Assembly (NCBI GenBank): GCA_016710645.1
Contig: JADJVI010000050.1
Span: forward strand, 62,001-126,000
DNA length: 64,000 nt
Source of the DNA: Actinomycetales bacterium
GTDB taxonomy: Bacteria > Actinomycetota > Actinomycetes > Actinomycetales > Dermatophilaceae
Direction: 5' to 3'
The notes under the pieces were generated by a model that saw nothing but the letters and a program-made list of their open reading frames with translations, was not told the DNA's origin and did not search any database. Positions 7,455 to 15,731 of the stretch are shown here, in pieces. Within the stretch, counting starts at the first letter, position 1; every line of letters starts with the position of its first letter. Both the position numbers and the translations under genes were made by a program.

Positions 7455-9191
7455 TCACCGGCGGCGGTCGCGCCAGCGGCGCAGCGCCTTCCAGAGCCAG
7501 GTGGCGTCGGGATACTCGCCGGTGGCGACGAACTCGACCGTCGAGTCTTGGCGGAGCAACTCGTCGAGGTCGTCGAAGGCCACCGTGCGACCGGCAATGA
7601 GCAGCACGTCACCGGGTTTCAGCGGGAAGTCGTCGGGTGGCGTGAGGATGTCTTCGCCGTCGCGAGCCATCATGAGCGTGACCGCGGCCGTCGGGGTGTT
7701 GGGGCCGGAGGAACCGGAGACCATCTCGCCGACCGTGAACGGGCGGCCCGATTCCAGCCAGCGCACAACCGCCGGAGCCTGCAGCGCATCGACCTCGACG
7801 CGGCGTAGGCGAGGCGAGCGGGAGCCGCAGGTGGCCTCGAGCCGATCCAGCAGCGCGCTCGACCACTCGTCGTCCTGCTCGGTGAGGTGGGTCATGAAGC
7901 GCCATAGGTGTGGGGTTGACAGCTGGGCGAGGACTTCCTGGGCGACCAGGTCGGTGGGGCTGAACACGGAGTCGAAATCCAGCGCCTCGACCAGCGGGGC
8001 ATTGGTGTGCGTCTGCTGCCGCACGACGACGAACAGATCGGGATTGGCCAGTTGGGCACGGGAGGCCAACGACATGTTGAGGGTGTCGCTGGCCGAACCG
8101 GCGACCAGGCCGACCGCCCCGGAAACATCGGGAAGGCCTTCCGCCGGATCGACGACCAAGACTTCAAGGCCGGCGCGAGTGAGGTCGGCGGTGACCTCCT
8201 TGGCGAACTCCCCGACACCGGCCACCACCCAGAGCCCATCTGCCAGACCCTCGCGGCGGGGCGGCATCTCCGAGCCGTTGGCAGCGAGCAACCAGGACGA
8301 GAGTTGATAGGTGATCGGCCGCTGCAGGGCCAGGACGAGGTAACCGCCAAACCGCTCGTAGGGATTGATCACCGAGTCGGCGCCGAAGGTGTACATCTGC
8401 TCTTCGGCGGATTGGGTGCCACAGCGAGCGATGACCCGCAGGTCAGGTCGCAACAGGTGCGCCGTCATGAGGATCGCGGTGTTGATCTCGTCGTCGTCGG
8501 TCAGCGCGATGACGCCAGCGCAATGCTTGTGGCCCAACCCCGCCCACCCAAGCAGGGACGGGGTCCGGAGGTCGCCGGACCAGCCGGGCGGGTCAAGCTC
8601 GAGTTGGTCGGCGATGAGAACGTCGATGCGTTCGGCGGACGAGTCAATGACCGAGAACCGATGGCCGAGGTTGTTCAGGCCCTTGCTCACCAGGCGACCG
8701 GCGTTGCCGAAGCCGGCCACGATGTAGAAGGGCTGGTGCATCCGGTTGACGGCCCGCCTGAAGCGTTGTAGACCAACGGCGTCCTTGAAGCTCTTGTCCC
8801 CAATGATCGAGAAGAGCGTTCCGAGGGCGTAGGCCCACCCGAGCACGCCTGCATAAATCGACCCCATCACCCACATCCGCTGCGCGGAGGTATAGGGAAA
8901 GAGTTCGGTATAGCCGACCGTCGCAGCGGTATAGGTCATGAAATAGAACGACTCGAAGACCGTCAGCCTTCGGGGATTTCCGTCGAAATCCACTCCGTCG
9001 ATTTGCGACATCCCGAACGTCGCGATGGTGAGGATGAGCACCAGCAGCAACAACGGCTGGCGCAGCCGACGCAGCAGGATGAACAGCACCGCAGTGTCCG
9101 GCGAGTCGTCCGGAATGGCCACCACGTTGCGACGCGAAACCCGTGGACCATGACGACTCCAGGGCCGCTCGCTGAACGGGGTGATCGGCAC
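7455..9191 (-). CDS. Potassium channel with two RCK (TrkA-N) domains
   Basis: A two-helix potassium channel with a large cytoplasmic regulatory part, 578 aa if the GTG at 9191 is used. TM1 is at about 45-62, the pore with selectivity filter TVGYT at 91-95, and TM2 at about 108-128. Two Rossmann-type RCK domains follow, with nucleotide-binding glycine patterns at about 150 (AGFGNAG) and 320 (AGVGEFA), plus TrkA-C-like segments at the end. This is the CASTOR/POLLUX-like or MthK-like architecture. The true start is uncertain because nothing resembles a strong ribosome-binding site; the start must lie upstream of the first helix. It follows the DUF6394 gene by 13 bases and both lie in an octamer-free block. 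Confidence 0.85.
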   Translation of the reverse strand: MPITPFSERPWSRHGPRVSRRNVVAIPDDSPDTAVLFILLRRLRQPLLLLVLILTIATFGMSQIDGVDFDGNPRRLTVFESFYFMTYTAATVGYTELFPYTSAQRMWVMGSIYAGVLGWAYALGTLFSIIGDKSFKDAVGLQRFRRAVNRMHQPFYIVAGFGNAGRLVSKGLNNLGHRFSVIDSSAERIDVLIADQLELDPPGWSGDLRTPSLLGWAGLGHKHCAGVIALTDDDEINTAILMTAHLLRPDLRVIARCGTQSAEEQMYTFGADSVINPYERFGGYLVLALQRPITYQLSSWLLAANGSEMPPRREGLADGLWVVAGVGEFAKEVTADLTRAGLEVLVVDPAEGLPDVSGAVGLVAGSASDTLNMSLASRAQLANPDLFVVVRQQTHTNAPLVEALDFDSVFSPTDLVAQEVLAQLSTPHLWRFMTHLTEQDDEWSSALLDRLEATCGSRSPRLRRVEVDALQAPAVVRWLESGRPFTVGEMVSGSSGPNTPTAAVTLMMARDGEDILTPPDDFPLKPGDVLLIAGRTVAFDDLDELLRQDSTVEFVATGEYPDATWLWKALRRWRDRRR

Positions 9192-9204
9192 AGCAGGTCG
9201 CGCT

Positions 9205-9603
9205 TCAGCGGTGGCGGAACGACGAGGTTTCGATGACCAGAAGCACGACCGACACGATGTTGGCCAACAGGGCGCCCCCGCACAGCGACACCACACTGGA
9301 GATCGCGTGGGCGTCCATTCCCATAGTCGACACCTCGGACGCGTAGACGTGGACCCCCGCCGCCGCAATCAACTGCAGCGATGCCACCAGACTTGTCGCG
9401 AGATAGATCGCACCCATTTGGGTGCGGTCGCCGAATTTGAGGATCGTGGCGACAATATTGACGACGACGGCGAGGTAGAGCTCGAAGACGCTGTGCACCT
9501 CGGGGTCGCGAATGTCGCCGTAGAAGTAGCCGAAATTCAGCGTGGCCGCGAGCAGCACGAAGAAGCCGAAGACCACCTTCTCGAAGTTCACACTCGGGAC
9601 CAT
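9205..9603 (-). CDS. DUF6394 family membrane protein
   Basis: A 132-residue integral membrane protein with four predicted helices (about residues 8-24, 36-54, 60-80 and 100-122). The sequence pattern around FGDRTQMGAIYLATSLVA matches my recollection of the DUF6394 family, whose members often lie beside ion-channel genes. It directly precedes the RCK potassium channel (13 bases apart, same strand), so an accessory role in the channel is a reasonable inference. No enzymatic motif is visible. Confidence 0.72.
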   Translation of the reverse strand: MVPSVNFEKVVFGFFVLLAATLNFGYFYGDIRDPEVHSVFELYLAVVVNIVATILKFGDRTQMGAIYLATSLVASLQLIAAAGVHVYASEVSTMGMDAHAISSVVSLCGGALLANIVSVVLLVIETSSFRHR

Positions 9604-9721
9604 ACCCCACGCCTCACGCGCCCTGGGGGCTGCGCTGGGGACTCGAGTCGGGGCTGAGGCAGGCGGCTGTCGGTGCCACCGGTTACGGTGAGCGCGTCCG
9701 CCCACCCACCAGGAGGCCGCG

Positions 9722-10282
9722 ATGTCTGCCCTCACCGAAGCCACCCCCGCCGACCGCCATCGGCTGCTCGCCGCCCAGTTCCTCGCCGTCGCCGACGGGG
9801 TGACTGATTGGCAGGCTCCGACGCCGGTCAAAGAGTGGCGGGCGATCGACATCGTCGAGCACCTCGGCTGGCTGCCCGGCCTGCTGGCCGGCATGGGGGT
9901 CCACCTCGACGTCCCGGCGACCGACGACCCGGTCGAGCGCTTCCGCGCCCAGTCGGCCGCGCTGCAGGCCCTGCTCGACTCCCCCGACGCCGACCGGGTC
10001 ATCGACACCCGCATGTTCGGACGTATGCCGTTCGCCCAGGTCATCGACCGGTTCTACGCCTTCGACCTCTACGCCCACGCGTGGGATCTCGCCCGCGCCT
10101 CCGGCCAGGAACTCCTGCTCGACGAGGAGTATGCCGGGCAGGCTCACCAGGGCATGTCGGCCATGGGGCCGGCGCTGCACGAGTCCGGCCAATTCGGCGC
10201 CCCGCAGCCGGTTCCCGACGACGCCTCAGCCGTCGACCGGCTGATCGCCCTGATCGGCCGCAACCCGCGCTGGACCCCCTGA
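9722..10282 (+). CDS. TIGR03086 / DinB-like putative metal-binding protein
   Basis: A 186-residue four-helix protein related to mycothiol-dependent maleylpyruvate isomerases. The first metal-ligand histidine is in DIVEHLGW (about residue 45), and the second ligand cluster is in YAHAWDLARA (about 119-128), a spacing typical of the TIGR03086 group. Such proteins are thiol-dependent transferases or isomerases in actinobacteria; the substrate here is unknown. A clear AGGAGG site precedes the ATG, so this gene is not leaderless; a TACGGT -10-like box lies about 30 bases upstream. The next gene starts 60 bases downstream and may be co-transcribed. Confidence 0.82.
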   Translation: MSALTEATPADRHRLLAAQFLAVADGVTDWQAPTPVKEWRAIDIVEHLGWLPGLLAGMGVHLDVPATDDPVERFRAQSAALQALLDSPDADRVIDTRMFGRMPFAQVIDRFYAFDLYAHAWDLARASGQELLLDEEYAGQAHQGMSAMGPALHESGQFGAPQPVPDDASAVDRLIALIGRNPRWTP

Positions 10283-10342
10283 GCGAACCCACCCGACACC
10301 AGCCGGCACCGACCGACATCGCCCGACACCGCAGGAGGCGCC

Positions 10343-10807
10343 GTGCAGTTCCTCTTCTCCGTCATCGACGACCGCACCTCCTCGGGCACGCCTCAGGAGA
10401 TGGCTGCGATCCGCGAGCTCAACCTGCGGATGCGCGCTGCGGGCCAGCGCGTCTTCGCGGGCGGTCTGGCTGCGCCAGAGACGGCAACCACCATCGACAA
10501 CCGGGAAGGCCGCGCCGTGGTCACTCCGGGAGCGACGGTCAGCGGTCCCCGACCCCCGGACGCGGGAGCAGGCCTGCCGAGCCCGGCCCAGATCGACGGC
10601 ACGGCGGCCGACGCGGAAGTGACAGGCACGGCGGCGGGCGACGCGGAGGTGACGGGCATGGCGGGCGACGCGGAGGTGACGGGCACGGCATACCTGTCGG
10701 GGTTGTGGATCATCGAGGTGAGCGACGAAGCGGCCGCTCTCGCCCTGGCGCGCGAGGCGTCCCTCGTGTGCAACCGCCGGGTGGAGGTGCGGGCCTTCCT
10801 GGCATAG
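10343..10807 (+). CDS. YCII-related protein with repeat insertion
   Basis: A 154-residue protein with a GTG start behind an AGGAGG site. Residues 1-45 and 118-154 match the two halves of a YCII-like (DGPF) alpha-beta fold. Between them, where family members carry a short VTDGPF-type loop, there is a low-complexity stretch of about 65 residues. It includes three repeats of about nine residues built on DAEVTG, encoded by 27-30-bp DNA repeats at 10598-10681. YCII proteins are small enzymes or accessory domains often found near ECF sigma factors; activity here is doubtful if the loop is catalytic. The insertion looks like slippage-driven expansion. Confidence 0.65.
   Translation: MQFLFSVIDDRTSSGTPQEMAAIRELNLRMRAAGQRVFAGGLAAPETATTIDNREGRAVVTPGATVSGPRPPDAGAGLPSPAQIDGTAADAEVTGTAAGDAEVTGMAGDAEVTGTAYLSGLWIIEVSDEAAALALAREASLVCNRRVEVRAFLA
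10598..10681 (+). repeat. Tandem 27/30/27-bp repeat inside the YCII-like gene
   Basis: Three in-frame units at 10598-10624, 10625-10654 and 10655-10681, plus a partial fourth, each encoding a variant of Gly-Thr-Ala-Asp-Ala-Glu-Val-Thr. Unit lengths are multiples of three, so copy-number change would keep the frame. Confidence 0.85.
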
Positions 10808-10858
10808 CGTGCAAGCCAAGCCGGCACCCCGACAGAATCCACAGCGAAGGACATCACG

Positions 10859-11323
10859 ATGAGCCCGACCATCGACGCGACGACCAAACACCGGGTCAAG
10901 GACGCCTTCGTCGCCAACGCGCAGGCACGGCTCGAGTCACTGCTCGCCAGTGCAGCGGCCGAGTCCGAGGCCGCCGATCTGGACCAGGACAGCGCGTATT
11001 CGATCGATGACATCGCCCAGTCCGACAGCGCCGGCGACCTGACCGGCCTGCTCGAGCGGTCAGCGGCCGCTCAGCGCGCCAGCATCGACAACCTGCGCGC
11101 ACTCGACGTGTCCCCCACCGACCGCGTTGGGCCCGGGGCGATCGTCGAGGTCGACGGTCAGCGTTATTTGGTCGGGGTGAGCTCGGCCGCGGTGGACGTC
11201 GAGGGCGCGAGCTACGACGGCTTGTCGCTGGACGCTCCGCTCTATGCCGCGATCGCCGGCCGTCGCGCCGGCGATGCGGTCGACTTCCGCGGACGGCGCA
11301 TCACCATCGACCACCTCGGCTGA
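10859..11323 (+). CDS. GreA/GreB C-terminal-like protein
   Basis: A 154-residue protein. Residues 1-85 are helical and acidic. Residues 90-152 resemble the C-terminal FKBP-like domain of transcript cleavage factors GreA/GreB: a GAIVEVDGQRYLVGV strand pair, then a SLDAPLYAAIAGRRAGD segment equivalent to the SPLGxALLGKxxGD region. The N-terminus may be a coiled coil like that of Gre factors but lacks an obvious acidic tip hairpin of normal length. It could bind the RNA polymerase secondary channel, which is inference. A GAAGGA ribosome-binding site precedes the ATG. Confidence 0.6.
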   Translation: MSPTIDATTKHRVKDAFVANAQARLESLLASAAAESEAADLDQDSAYSIDDIAQSDSAGDLTGLLERSAAAQRASIDNLRALDVSPTDRVGPGAIVEVDGQRYLVGVSSAAVDVEGASYDGLSLDAPLYAAIAGRRAGDAVDFRGRRITIDHLG

Positions 11324-11345
11324 CTCGGGCCGCCCCCGCCAGACG

Positions 11346-11792
11346 TCAGCGGGTGATGGGTTGCTGCAGCTCGGTCACCCAGTCGCTCTGATCCTCGCCG
11401 ACCGCCCGCACGTAGAGCTCACGGCAGGGGCCGGCGAAGCCATAGCCGTTGTCGACGATCCAGCGGTGCAGCGCCTGCCAGGACTCCCCGATCCCGGCCA
11501 TGGGGCCGAGATGCACCCCGCACACCGCCTCGACGGGTGCGAGCTCGACGGCCTCGGTGCCGGGAGGTGCCTCACCGGCATACGCATAGCCGACGACGAC
11601 GTCCATCCCACCCTCGTGGACGGAGTAGGTGGCCATCGGGGTCGCGAGACTGCCGGGGATATGCCCGATGGTCGCCGCGACCGCGTCGAACATCGGCCCG
11701 ATGTGCTCACCCAAGGTGTCCAACTGCAGGGTGGCGCGACGGGCGACCAGCCGTATGCCGGGCAGGGACTTCACGACGTAGTCGGTGGGCAT
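11346..11792 (-). CDS. GyrI-like / AraC effector-binding domain protein
   Basis: A stand-alone 148-residue small-molecule-binding domain of the GyrI/SHS2 type, made of two similar halves. The conserved acidic position falls near the end of the second half. Such proteins bind hydrophobic ligands; some hydrolyse cyclopropyl compounds or inhibit gyrase, but nothing specific can be said here. The start at 11792 follows an AGGA site. It is preferred over 11813 because the probable promoter (TTGACA at 11836-11831, CATGAT at 11814-11809, minus strand) would start transcription downstream of 11813. Confidence 0.72.
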   Translation of the reverse strand: MPTDYVVKSLPGIRLVARRATLQLDTLGEHIGPMFDAVAATIGHIPGSLATPMATYSVHEGGMDVVVGYAYAGEAPPGTEAVELAPVEAVCGVHLGPMAGIGESWQALHRWIVDNGYGFAGPCRELYVRAVGEDQSDWVTELQQPITR

Positions 11793-11808
11793 GCTGTCCT
11801 CACTTTCG

Positions 11809-11836
11809 ATCATGCGGCCATCTCACACGGTGTCAA
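11809..11836 (-). promoter_or_regulatory. Sigma-70 type promoter of the GyrI-like gene
   Basis: On the minus strand a consensus -35 TTGACA (11836-11831) is followed after 16 bases by CATGAT (11814-11809). This decides the downstream start codon at 11792. Confidence 0.6.
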
Positions 11837-11858
11837 GGTCAAGTGCCCTGCGCATCGC

Positions 11859-11864
11859 TAGTGT
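11859..11864 (+). promoter_or_regulatory. Leaderless -10 box of the histidine kinase gene
   Basis: TAGTGT followed by six bases and the GTG at 11871, the spacing seen at many genes in this window. No Shine-Dalgarno sequence is present. Confidence 0.6.
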
Positions 11865-11870
11865 TCCTGC

Positions 11871-14267
11871 GTGACCGGGACAGCATCCACCCTGCCCCCG
11901 ACCGGGCCCGGACGCACCCCGGTGACCCTCGACAGCCCGTGGTCGCTGGACCTGCACCGCTGGATGTACCGCGTCGTCGCCGCCGCCGCCGCCGTGGGCA
12001 CGCTCGGCATCGGGCTCACCGTGTGGGGAACGCCGGCCGGGTCGCGGTCGGCCGCATCTGTCGCTCTCCTGGTGGCCCTGATCGGAGCCACCGCCTGGTG
12101 CATCCGCGACGTCGTCATCAACCACAGCGGGCTCGGCGGCGCCCGCCTGCTGTCGGTCGTGGCCGGGGCGGGCATCGTCGCCCTCCCCTTCCTTCCGCCG
12201 CCAGACGCATCCAGCCCCCCGGCGATTTCCTACCTCAACACCCTGGTCATGTGCGCGATGTCGGCCGGCCTGGCTTGGGGACCCCCGGCAGGGGTGGTCC
12301 TGTCCCTGGTCGCCGGGGTGGCGATTGCGATCGAGGAGACGCCGCGAGTCGGCCCCCTGCATGCGGGCCTCGTCGCGCTCAACCTCGTACTCGTTGGGCT
12401 GGCCGGCGCGGCGCTCATCTGGCTGCAGCGCCGGCTCGCGGCCAACGTCGAACAAGCCGCCGCCCGCGAACTCGTCATGCGCCAGAACGTCGCCGAGGAA
12501 GCCGAACGCGAGGCCACCTTCGACCGCTGGGCCGCCGTCATCCACGACAGCGTCGTCGGGGCCTTGCGGCTGGCCGGGTTCGCCCCGCGCTGGTCGGCCG
12601 AACCCGCGGGTCAGCAGTTGGCCGCCACCGGCCTGGCCGCGCTCGGCGACAGCGCCCGGGCCGCGGCAGTCCCACCGCTCGGTGATGACGTGGTCGCCGC
12701 GGTGAGCGCCCGCGCCGAGGCGCTCGGGCTCACCCTGCACCTCGAGCGGGACGGCATACCTCCGCGGTATGCCGCGGGCGAGGCTCTCTCCGTCGCCGCC
12801 ACCGAGGCCGTCGCCAACGTTGCTCGGCATTCCGGCAGCACGGACGTGTGGGTGACCCTGCGCTCCTCCCGGACGGGCACGGTGGTGACGGTGACCGACC
12901 ACGGGAGCGGGTTCCGCGCGCACGGGTCGGCGGCACGGCATACCGGACTGCGGGTGGGCATCCGACTGCCGATGACCGCCGTGGGCGGTCGCTCGACCGT
13001 GGAGTCGGCCCCCGGGCGCGGCACCGTCGTGACCCTCACAGTCCCGCACTCCGAGGCGGCGCAGGACCCCGGCCGGGCGGCATACCGAGAGCCCGGTGAC
13101 CTGGCCGGGTGGAGCGACCGCGAGCTGCGTCGGCCGTTCCGGTGGCTGGTCGTGGGGCTGTCGGCGAGCTTCCCCGCGGTCGGTGCGTGCCACCTGGCCG
13201 AGGTGCGGTCGGTGCCCGCGTTCTTCGGGCTGGCCCTGCTCATCCTCGGGCTGGTGGCCGCGGCGCTGTGGATGGCCGACTTCCCGCGCCTGGCGCCGGT
13301 GTGGACGGCCGCGAGCATCGCGCTCGCCGTGCTCGGCTTCGCCAACCTGGCCGACCCGCAGACCACCGGCTGGGCCTGGTGGTTCATCGGCATGCAGGAC
13401 ACCCTCGTCGTCGTGCTCGGGATCCGCGCCGGCGCGCGCTGGGCGCTCTCGGTCGCCCTCGGGATTCCCGCCGCGATCCTCCTGTATGCCGTGACCGCCG
13501 GCTTTGCCCTGCCTTGGGTCGCGCTGCAGGAGGTCATGCCGCAACTCATCGCCTGCGCGCTGCTCGGTATCACGTCCCGCCGAGCGATGCACTCGGCGAC
13601 GGCCACCATCAATGCCGCAGGCGCGCGCGTGTCGCAGCTGCAGCTCGTACCGCTGCTCGGGCGAGTGCGGCAGGCCGAGTTCTCGCGGCTCGTCGACGGC
13701 CTCGGACCCACCGTTGCCCCCACCCTCGGCCGCCTCGCCCAAGCGCGCGACCTCTCCCCCGACGAACGCGCCCAGTGCGGGCGATTGGAGTCCGCCGTCC
13801 GCGACGAGCTCGTCGCCCATCCGGTGTTGGATCCCGCGCTGCGGGCGGCGCTCGCGGCTGCCCGCTCGCGGGACGCCGACATCGAGGTCACCGCGACGGT
13901 CGCCACCGGGCAGGTCCCGCCGGGCTGCTTCGGGTCGGCGTTGCAGGCCGTGCTCCGGTATGCCGTCCGCGACAGTCGGGTGCGAGCCCACTGGCGCTCG
14001 ACCGCGGACGAACGCGGCGGGTCGATCGTGCTGGTCACCCCGGAGCTGGCCGATCCGCAGACAGCGGGATCGCTCACCGCAGAGCTGGCTGCGGTCCTGG
14101 CTGCGGTCCTGGCTAGGGGACAGACCGACCCGGGAGCTGGCGGTGGGGCTGACGACCGAGCCGACCCGGGAACTGACGCTGGGGCGAGCTCGGCTGTCGA
14201 GCCGGCATTCCGATGGACCCTGGATCATGAGTCACTCTTCGTGGAATTCGGGTCCTCGCTACGCTGA
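11871..14267 (+). CDS. Duplicated NarL-class sensor histidine kinase
   Basis: A 798-residue membrane sensor kinase with a two-block architecture. Block 1 has about five membrane helices (residues 25-190), a coiled linker, an HisKA_3-like IHDSVVGALR motif with phosphoacceptor His225, and an HATPase domain (about 290-395) with an N-box TEAVANVARHS and a G-box DHGSGF. Block 2 has about five further helices (430-560), then a cytoplasmic part (570-790) with no recognisable phosphoacceptor histidine or ATP-binding motifs, which looks like a decayed second kinase. The GTG start is leaderless. The cognate response regulator starts five bases after the stop. The signal is unknown; the linked secreted proteins suggest a cell-envelope cue. 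Confidence 0.85.
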   Translation: MTGTASTLPPTGPGRTPVTLDSPWSLDLHRWMYRVVAAAAAVGTLGIGLTVWGTPAGSRSAASVALLVALIGATAWCIRDVVINHSGLGGARLLSVVAGAGIVALPFLPPPDASSPPAISYLNTLVMCAMSAGLAWGPPAGVVLSLVAGVAIAIEETPRVGPLHAGLVALNLVLVGLAGAALIWLQRRLAANVEQAAARELVMRQNVAEEAEREATFDRWAAVIHDSVVGALRLAGFAPRWSAEPAGQQLAATGLAALGDSARAAAVPPLGDDVVAAVSARAEALGLTLHLERDGIPPRYAAGEALSVAATEAVANVARHSGSTDVWVTLRSSRTGTVVTVTDHGSGFRAHGSAARHTGLRVGIRLPMTAVGGRSTVESAPGRGTVVTLTVPHSEAAQDPGRAAYREPGDLAGWSDRELRRPFRWLVVGLSASFPAVGACHLAEVRSVPAFFGLALLILGLVAAALWMADFPRLAPVWTAASIALAVLGFANLADPQTTGWAWWFIGMQDTLVVVLGIRAGARWALSVALGIPAAILLYAVTAGFALPWVALQEVMPQLIACALLGITSRRAMHSATATINAAGARVSQLQLVPLLGRVRQAEFSRLVDGLGPTVAPTLGRLAQARDLSPDERAQCGRLESAVRDELVAHPVLDPALRAALAAARSRDADIEVTATVATGQVPPGCFGSALQAVLRYAVRDSRVRAHWRSTADERGGSIVLVTPELADPQTAGSLTAELAAVLAAVLARGQTDPGAGGGADDRADPGTDAGASSAVEPAFRWTLDHESLFVEFGSSLR

Positions 14268-14271
14268 GCGG

Positions 14272-15000
14272 ATGATCGCCCGTGACCCCCATTTAGGGGT
14301 CGTCCCCCCTGCCGCTCGCCGTGGTGCCGAGCAGCCCGACGCCTCCCCCGCAGTGGACGACGGCACGGCCCATCGCGGACCGGTGCGGGTGGGCGCGGTC
14401 GACGATCACCCGGCGATTCTCAGCGGTCTGCTCGCGGGATTGAGCCAGCCGCCGCGCACCTTCGTCTGCGCCGTGGCGGAGACCGTCGCCGAGTTGCTGG
14501 ACTTCGGCGCGGCGATGGACATCGTCCTGCTCGACCTGCGCCTGGCCGACGACAGCGACCCCGAGACCAACGTCCACACGCTCATCGAGCACGGCCTGCC
14601 GGTGCTGCTCTACACCCAGGAACGTCGCCAGCCGCTCGTTGCTCGGGCGCTGCAAGCCGGCGCCTCGGGCGTCGTCGGCAAGCACGAACCGATGTCCACC
14701 CTCGCCCAGGCGGTCAGCCGCGTGGTCGACGGCGGCGTGTGGTTCAGCGCCGAGTGGGCCGAGGCGATTCGCTCCGGGATCGGCCCCGAGCTCGCTCCCC
14801 GCGAGACCGAGGCCATCACCCTGTATGCCGCGGGGTTGCCACTCAAATCGGTCGCCACCCGAATGGGCCTGTCCCAGGAGACGGTCAAGCAGTACCTCAA
14901 CCGGTGCCGGGCGAAGTATGCCGCGGTGGGCCGACCGGCTCAGACCAAGACCGAGCTCTACCGCCGGGCCATCGAAGACGGCTACCTCGAAGCGCCCTGA
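14272..15000 (+). CDS. LuxR/NarL-family response regulator
   Basis: A 242-residue regulator with a receiver domain (residues 38-155; acidic pair Asp44-Asp45, phosphoacceptor Asp88 in LLDLRL) and a C-terminal LuxR-type helix-turn-helix (about 178-240; LPLKSVATRMGLSQETVKQYL). The first 37 residues are an unconserved extension. The gene lies immediately after the kinase, its partner. A TACGCT box six bases before the ATG may give a separate leaderless transcript from within the kinase 3' end. An 18-bp box GACCCC-N6-GGGGTC lies just inside the gene (14284-14301) and recurs before the next two genes, so autoregulation and control of those genes is inferred. Confidence 0.88.
   Translation: MIARDPHLGVVPPAARRGAEQPDASPAVDDGTAHRGPVRVGAVDDHPAILSGLLAGLSQPPRTFVCAVAETVAELLDFGAAMDIVLLDLRLADDSDPETNVHTLIEHGLPVLLYTQERRQPLVARALQAGASGVVGKHEPMSTLAQAVSRVVDGGVWFSAEWAEAIRSGIGPELAPRETEAITLYAAGLPLKSVATRMGLSQETVKQYLNRCRAKYAAVGRPAQTKTELYRRAIEDGYLEAP
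14284..14301 (+). promoter_or_regulatory. Candidate response-regulator box 1
   Basis: GACCCC-CATTTA-GGGGTC, an 18-bp inverted repeat 12 bases inside the response-regulator gene. It matches in arms and spacing the boxes at 15077-15094 and 15732-15749. Confidence 0.5.
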
Positions 15001-15023
15001 CCGGCGATTCTCCCGATCGCCGG
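15001..15023 (+). terminator. Terminator hairpin after the two-component system
   Basis: Perfect 8-bp stem CCGGCGAT/ATCGCCGG with a 7-base loop directly after the response-regulator stop codon. There is no T-run, as is common for actinobacterial terminators. Confidence 0.65.
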
Positions 15024-15076
15024 CGCTTGAACCTGTGCCGCTACGGCCGGTGACCCCTGGCCAGGGATCACCAGGC

Positions 15077-15123
15077 GACCCCCCAACTGGTGTCGTGCGA
15101 TGCCACCTTGTCGTCCCTAGCGT
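15077..15123 (+). promoter_or_regulatory. Promoter and box 2 of secreted protein gene 1
   Basis: Box GACCCCCCAACTGGTGTC (15077-15094) is followed 23 bases later by the -10 TAGCGT (15118-15123). The box would cover about -53 to -36, a classical activator position, and there is no good -35. The downstream paralogue has the same box, -10 and spacing. The untranslated leader is about 48 bases. Confidence 0.65.
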
Positions 15124-15177
15124 CGGTGCAGCGGCCTCCACATCAGGGGCCGATCCACTGGGAACAAGGGGTATTGA

Positions 15178-15579
15178 ATGTCTCGCATCTCTCTGCGCTC
15201 GCGCACCTCTCGCCTCGCTGCGCTGGCTGTCACGGGCGCCATGGTCTTCGGTGGCACGACCATGACGGCGCCCGCCGCTCAGGCCGTCAACTACCAGACC
15301 TGCGTCCGACCCCCGGGGAGTGCGCCGTTGCTTCAGTTGGGTTCACAAAGCCCTTGGGTCGCCTACGCACAGTGCCTCATTAACAACTCCGTCCTAGACG
15401 CCGACCCGCTGACGGCAGCGGCTGACCTTGTGCGTGACGGGAAGTTTGGTCGGCTTACCGACGGAGGCGTCCGCAAGTTCCAGGGCTGCGCCCACATCAC
15501 GGTGGACGGCAAAGTTGGCAGCAACACGTGGACCGCGCTGACCTACTGGGCAGCTCAACCCAACTGGCTCTGCCGCTGA
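15178..15579 (+). CDS. Secreted peptidoglycan-binding-like protein 1
   Basis: A 133-residue exported protein. It has a basic N-terminus with an Arg-rich stretch, a hydrophobic core (about residues 13-27) and an Ala-x-Ala cleavage site near residue 36. The mature part of about 97 residues resembles a PG_binding_1 three-helix domain (DGKFGRLTDGGVRKFQ, then VDGKVGSNTWTAL). It has four cysteines likely to form disulfides outside the cell. It probably attaches to cell-wall peptidoglycan or acts as a secreted effector; no catalytic domain is attached. It is paralogous to the gene at 15819 and shares its promoter box, suggesting joint control by the upstream two-component system. Confidence 0.8.
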   Translation: MSRISLRSRTSRLAALAVTGAMVFGGTTMTAPAAQAVNYQTCVRPPGSAPLLQLGSQSPWVAYAQCLINNSVLDADPLTAAADLVRDGKFGRLTDGGVRKFQGCAHITVDGKVGSNTWTALTYWAAQPNWLCR

Positions 15580-15627
15580 TCAGCGTCGGTCAGTCTCGCG
15601 AGGACAACTGACGTCGCTCGTCCTGTT

Positions 15628-15663
15628 GTCGATGGGGCCATCCCGGGGGGTGGCCCCATCGAC
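15628..15663 (+). terminator. Strong terminator hairpin
   Basis: Perfect 13-bp inverted repeat GTCGATGGGGCCA / TGGCCCCATCGAC with a 10-base loop, between the two secreted-protein genes. Confidence 0.75.
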
Positions 15664-15731
15664 ATGTTCCGGCCAGCACGGCATACCGGACCGGGGTGCC
15701 GCAGGGAACTGATCGAGCGCGCACCGACGAA

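Noticed and set aside
11823..14228. An 801-codon minus-strand frame opposite the histidine kinase gene
   Set aside because: It is the antisense shadow of a high-G+C gene: repetitive Arg/Gly/His composition, no domain, and the opposite strand encodes a clear kinase.
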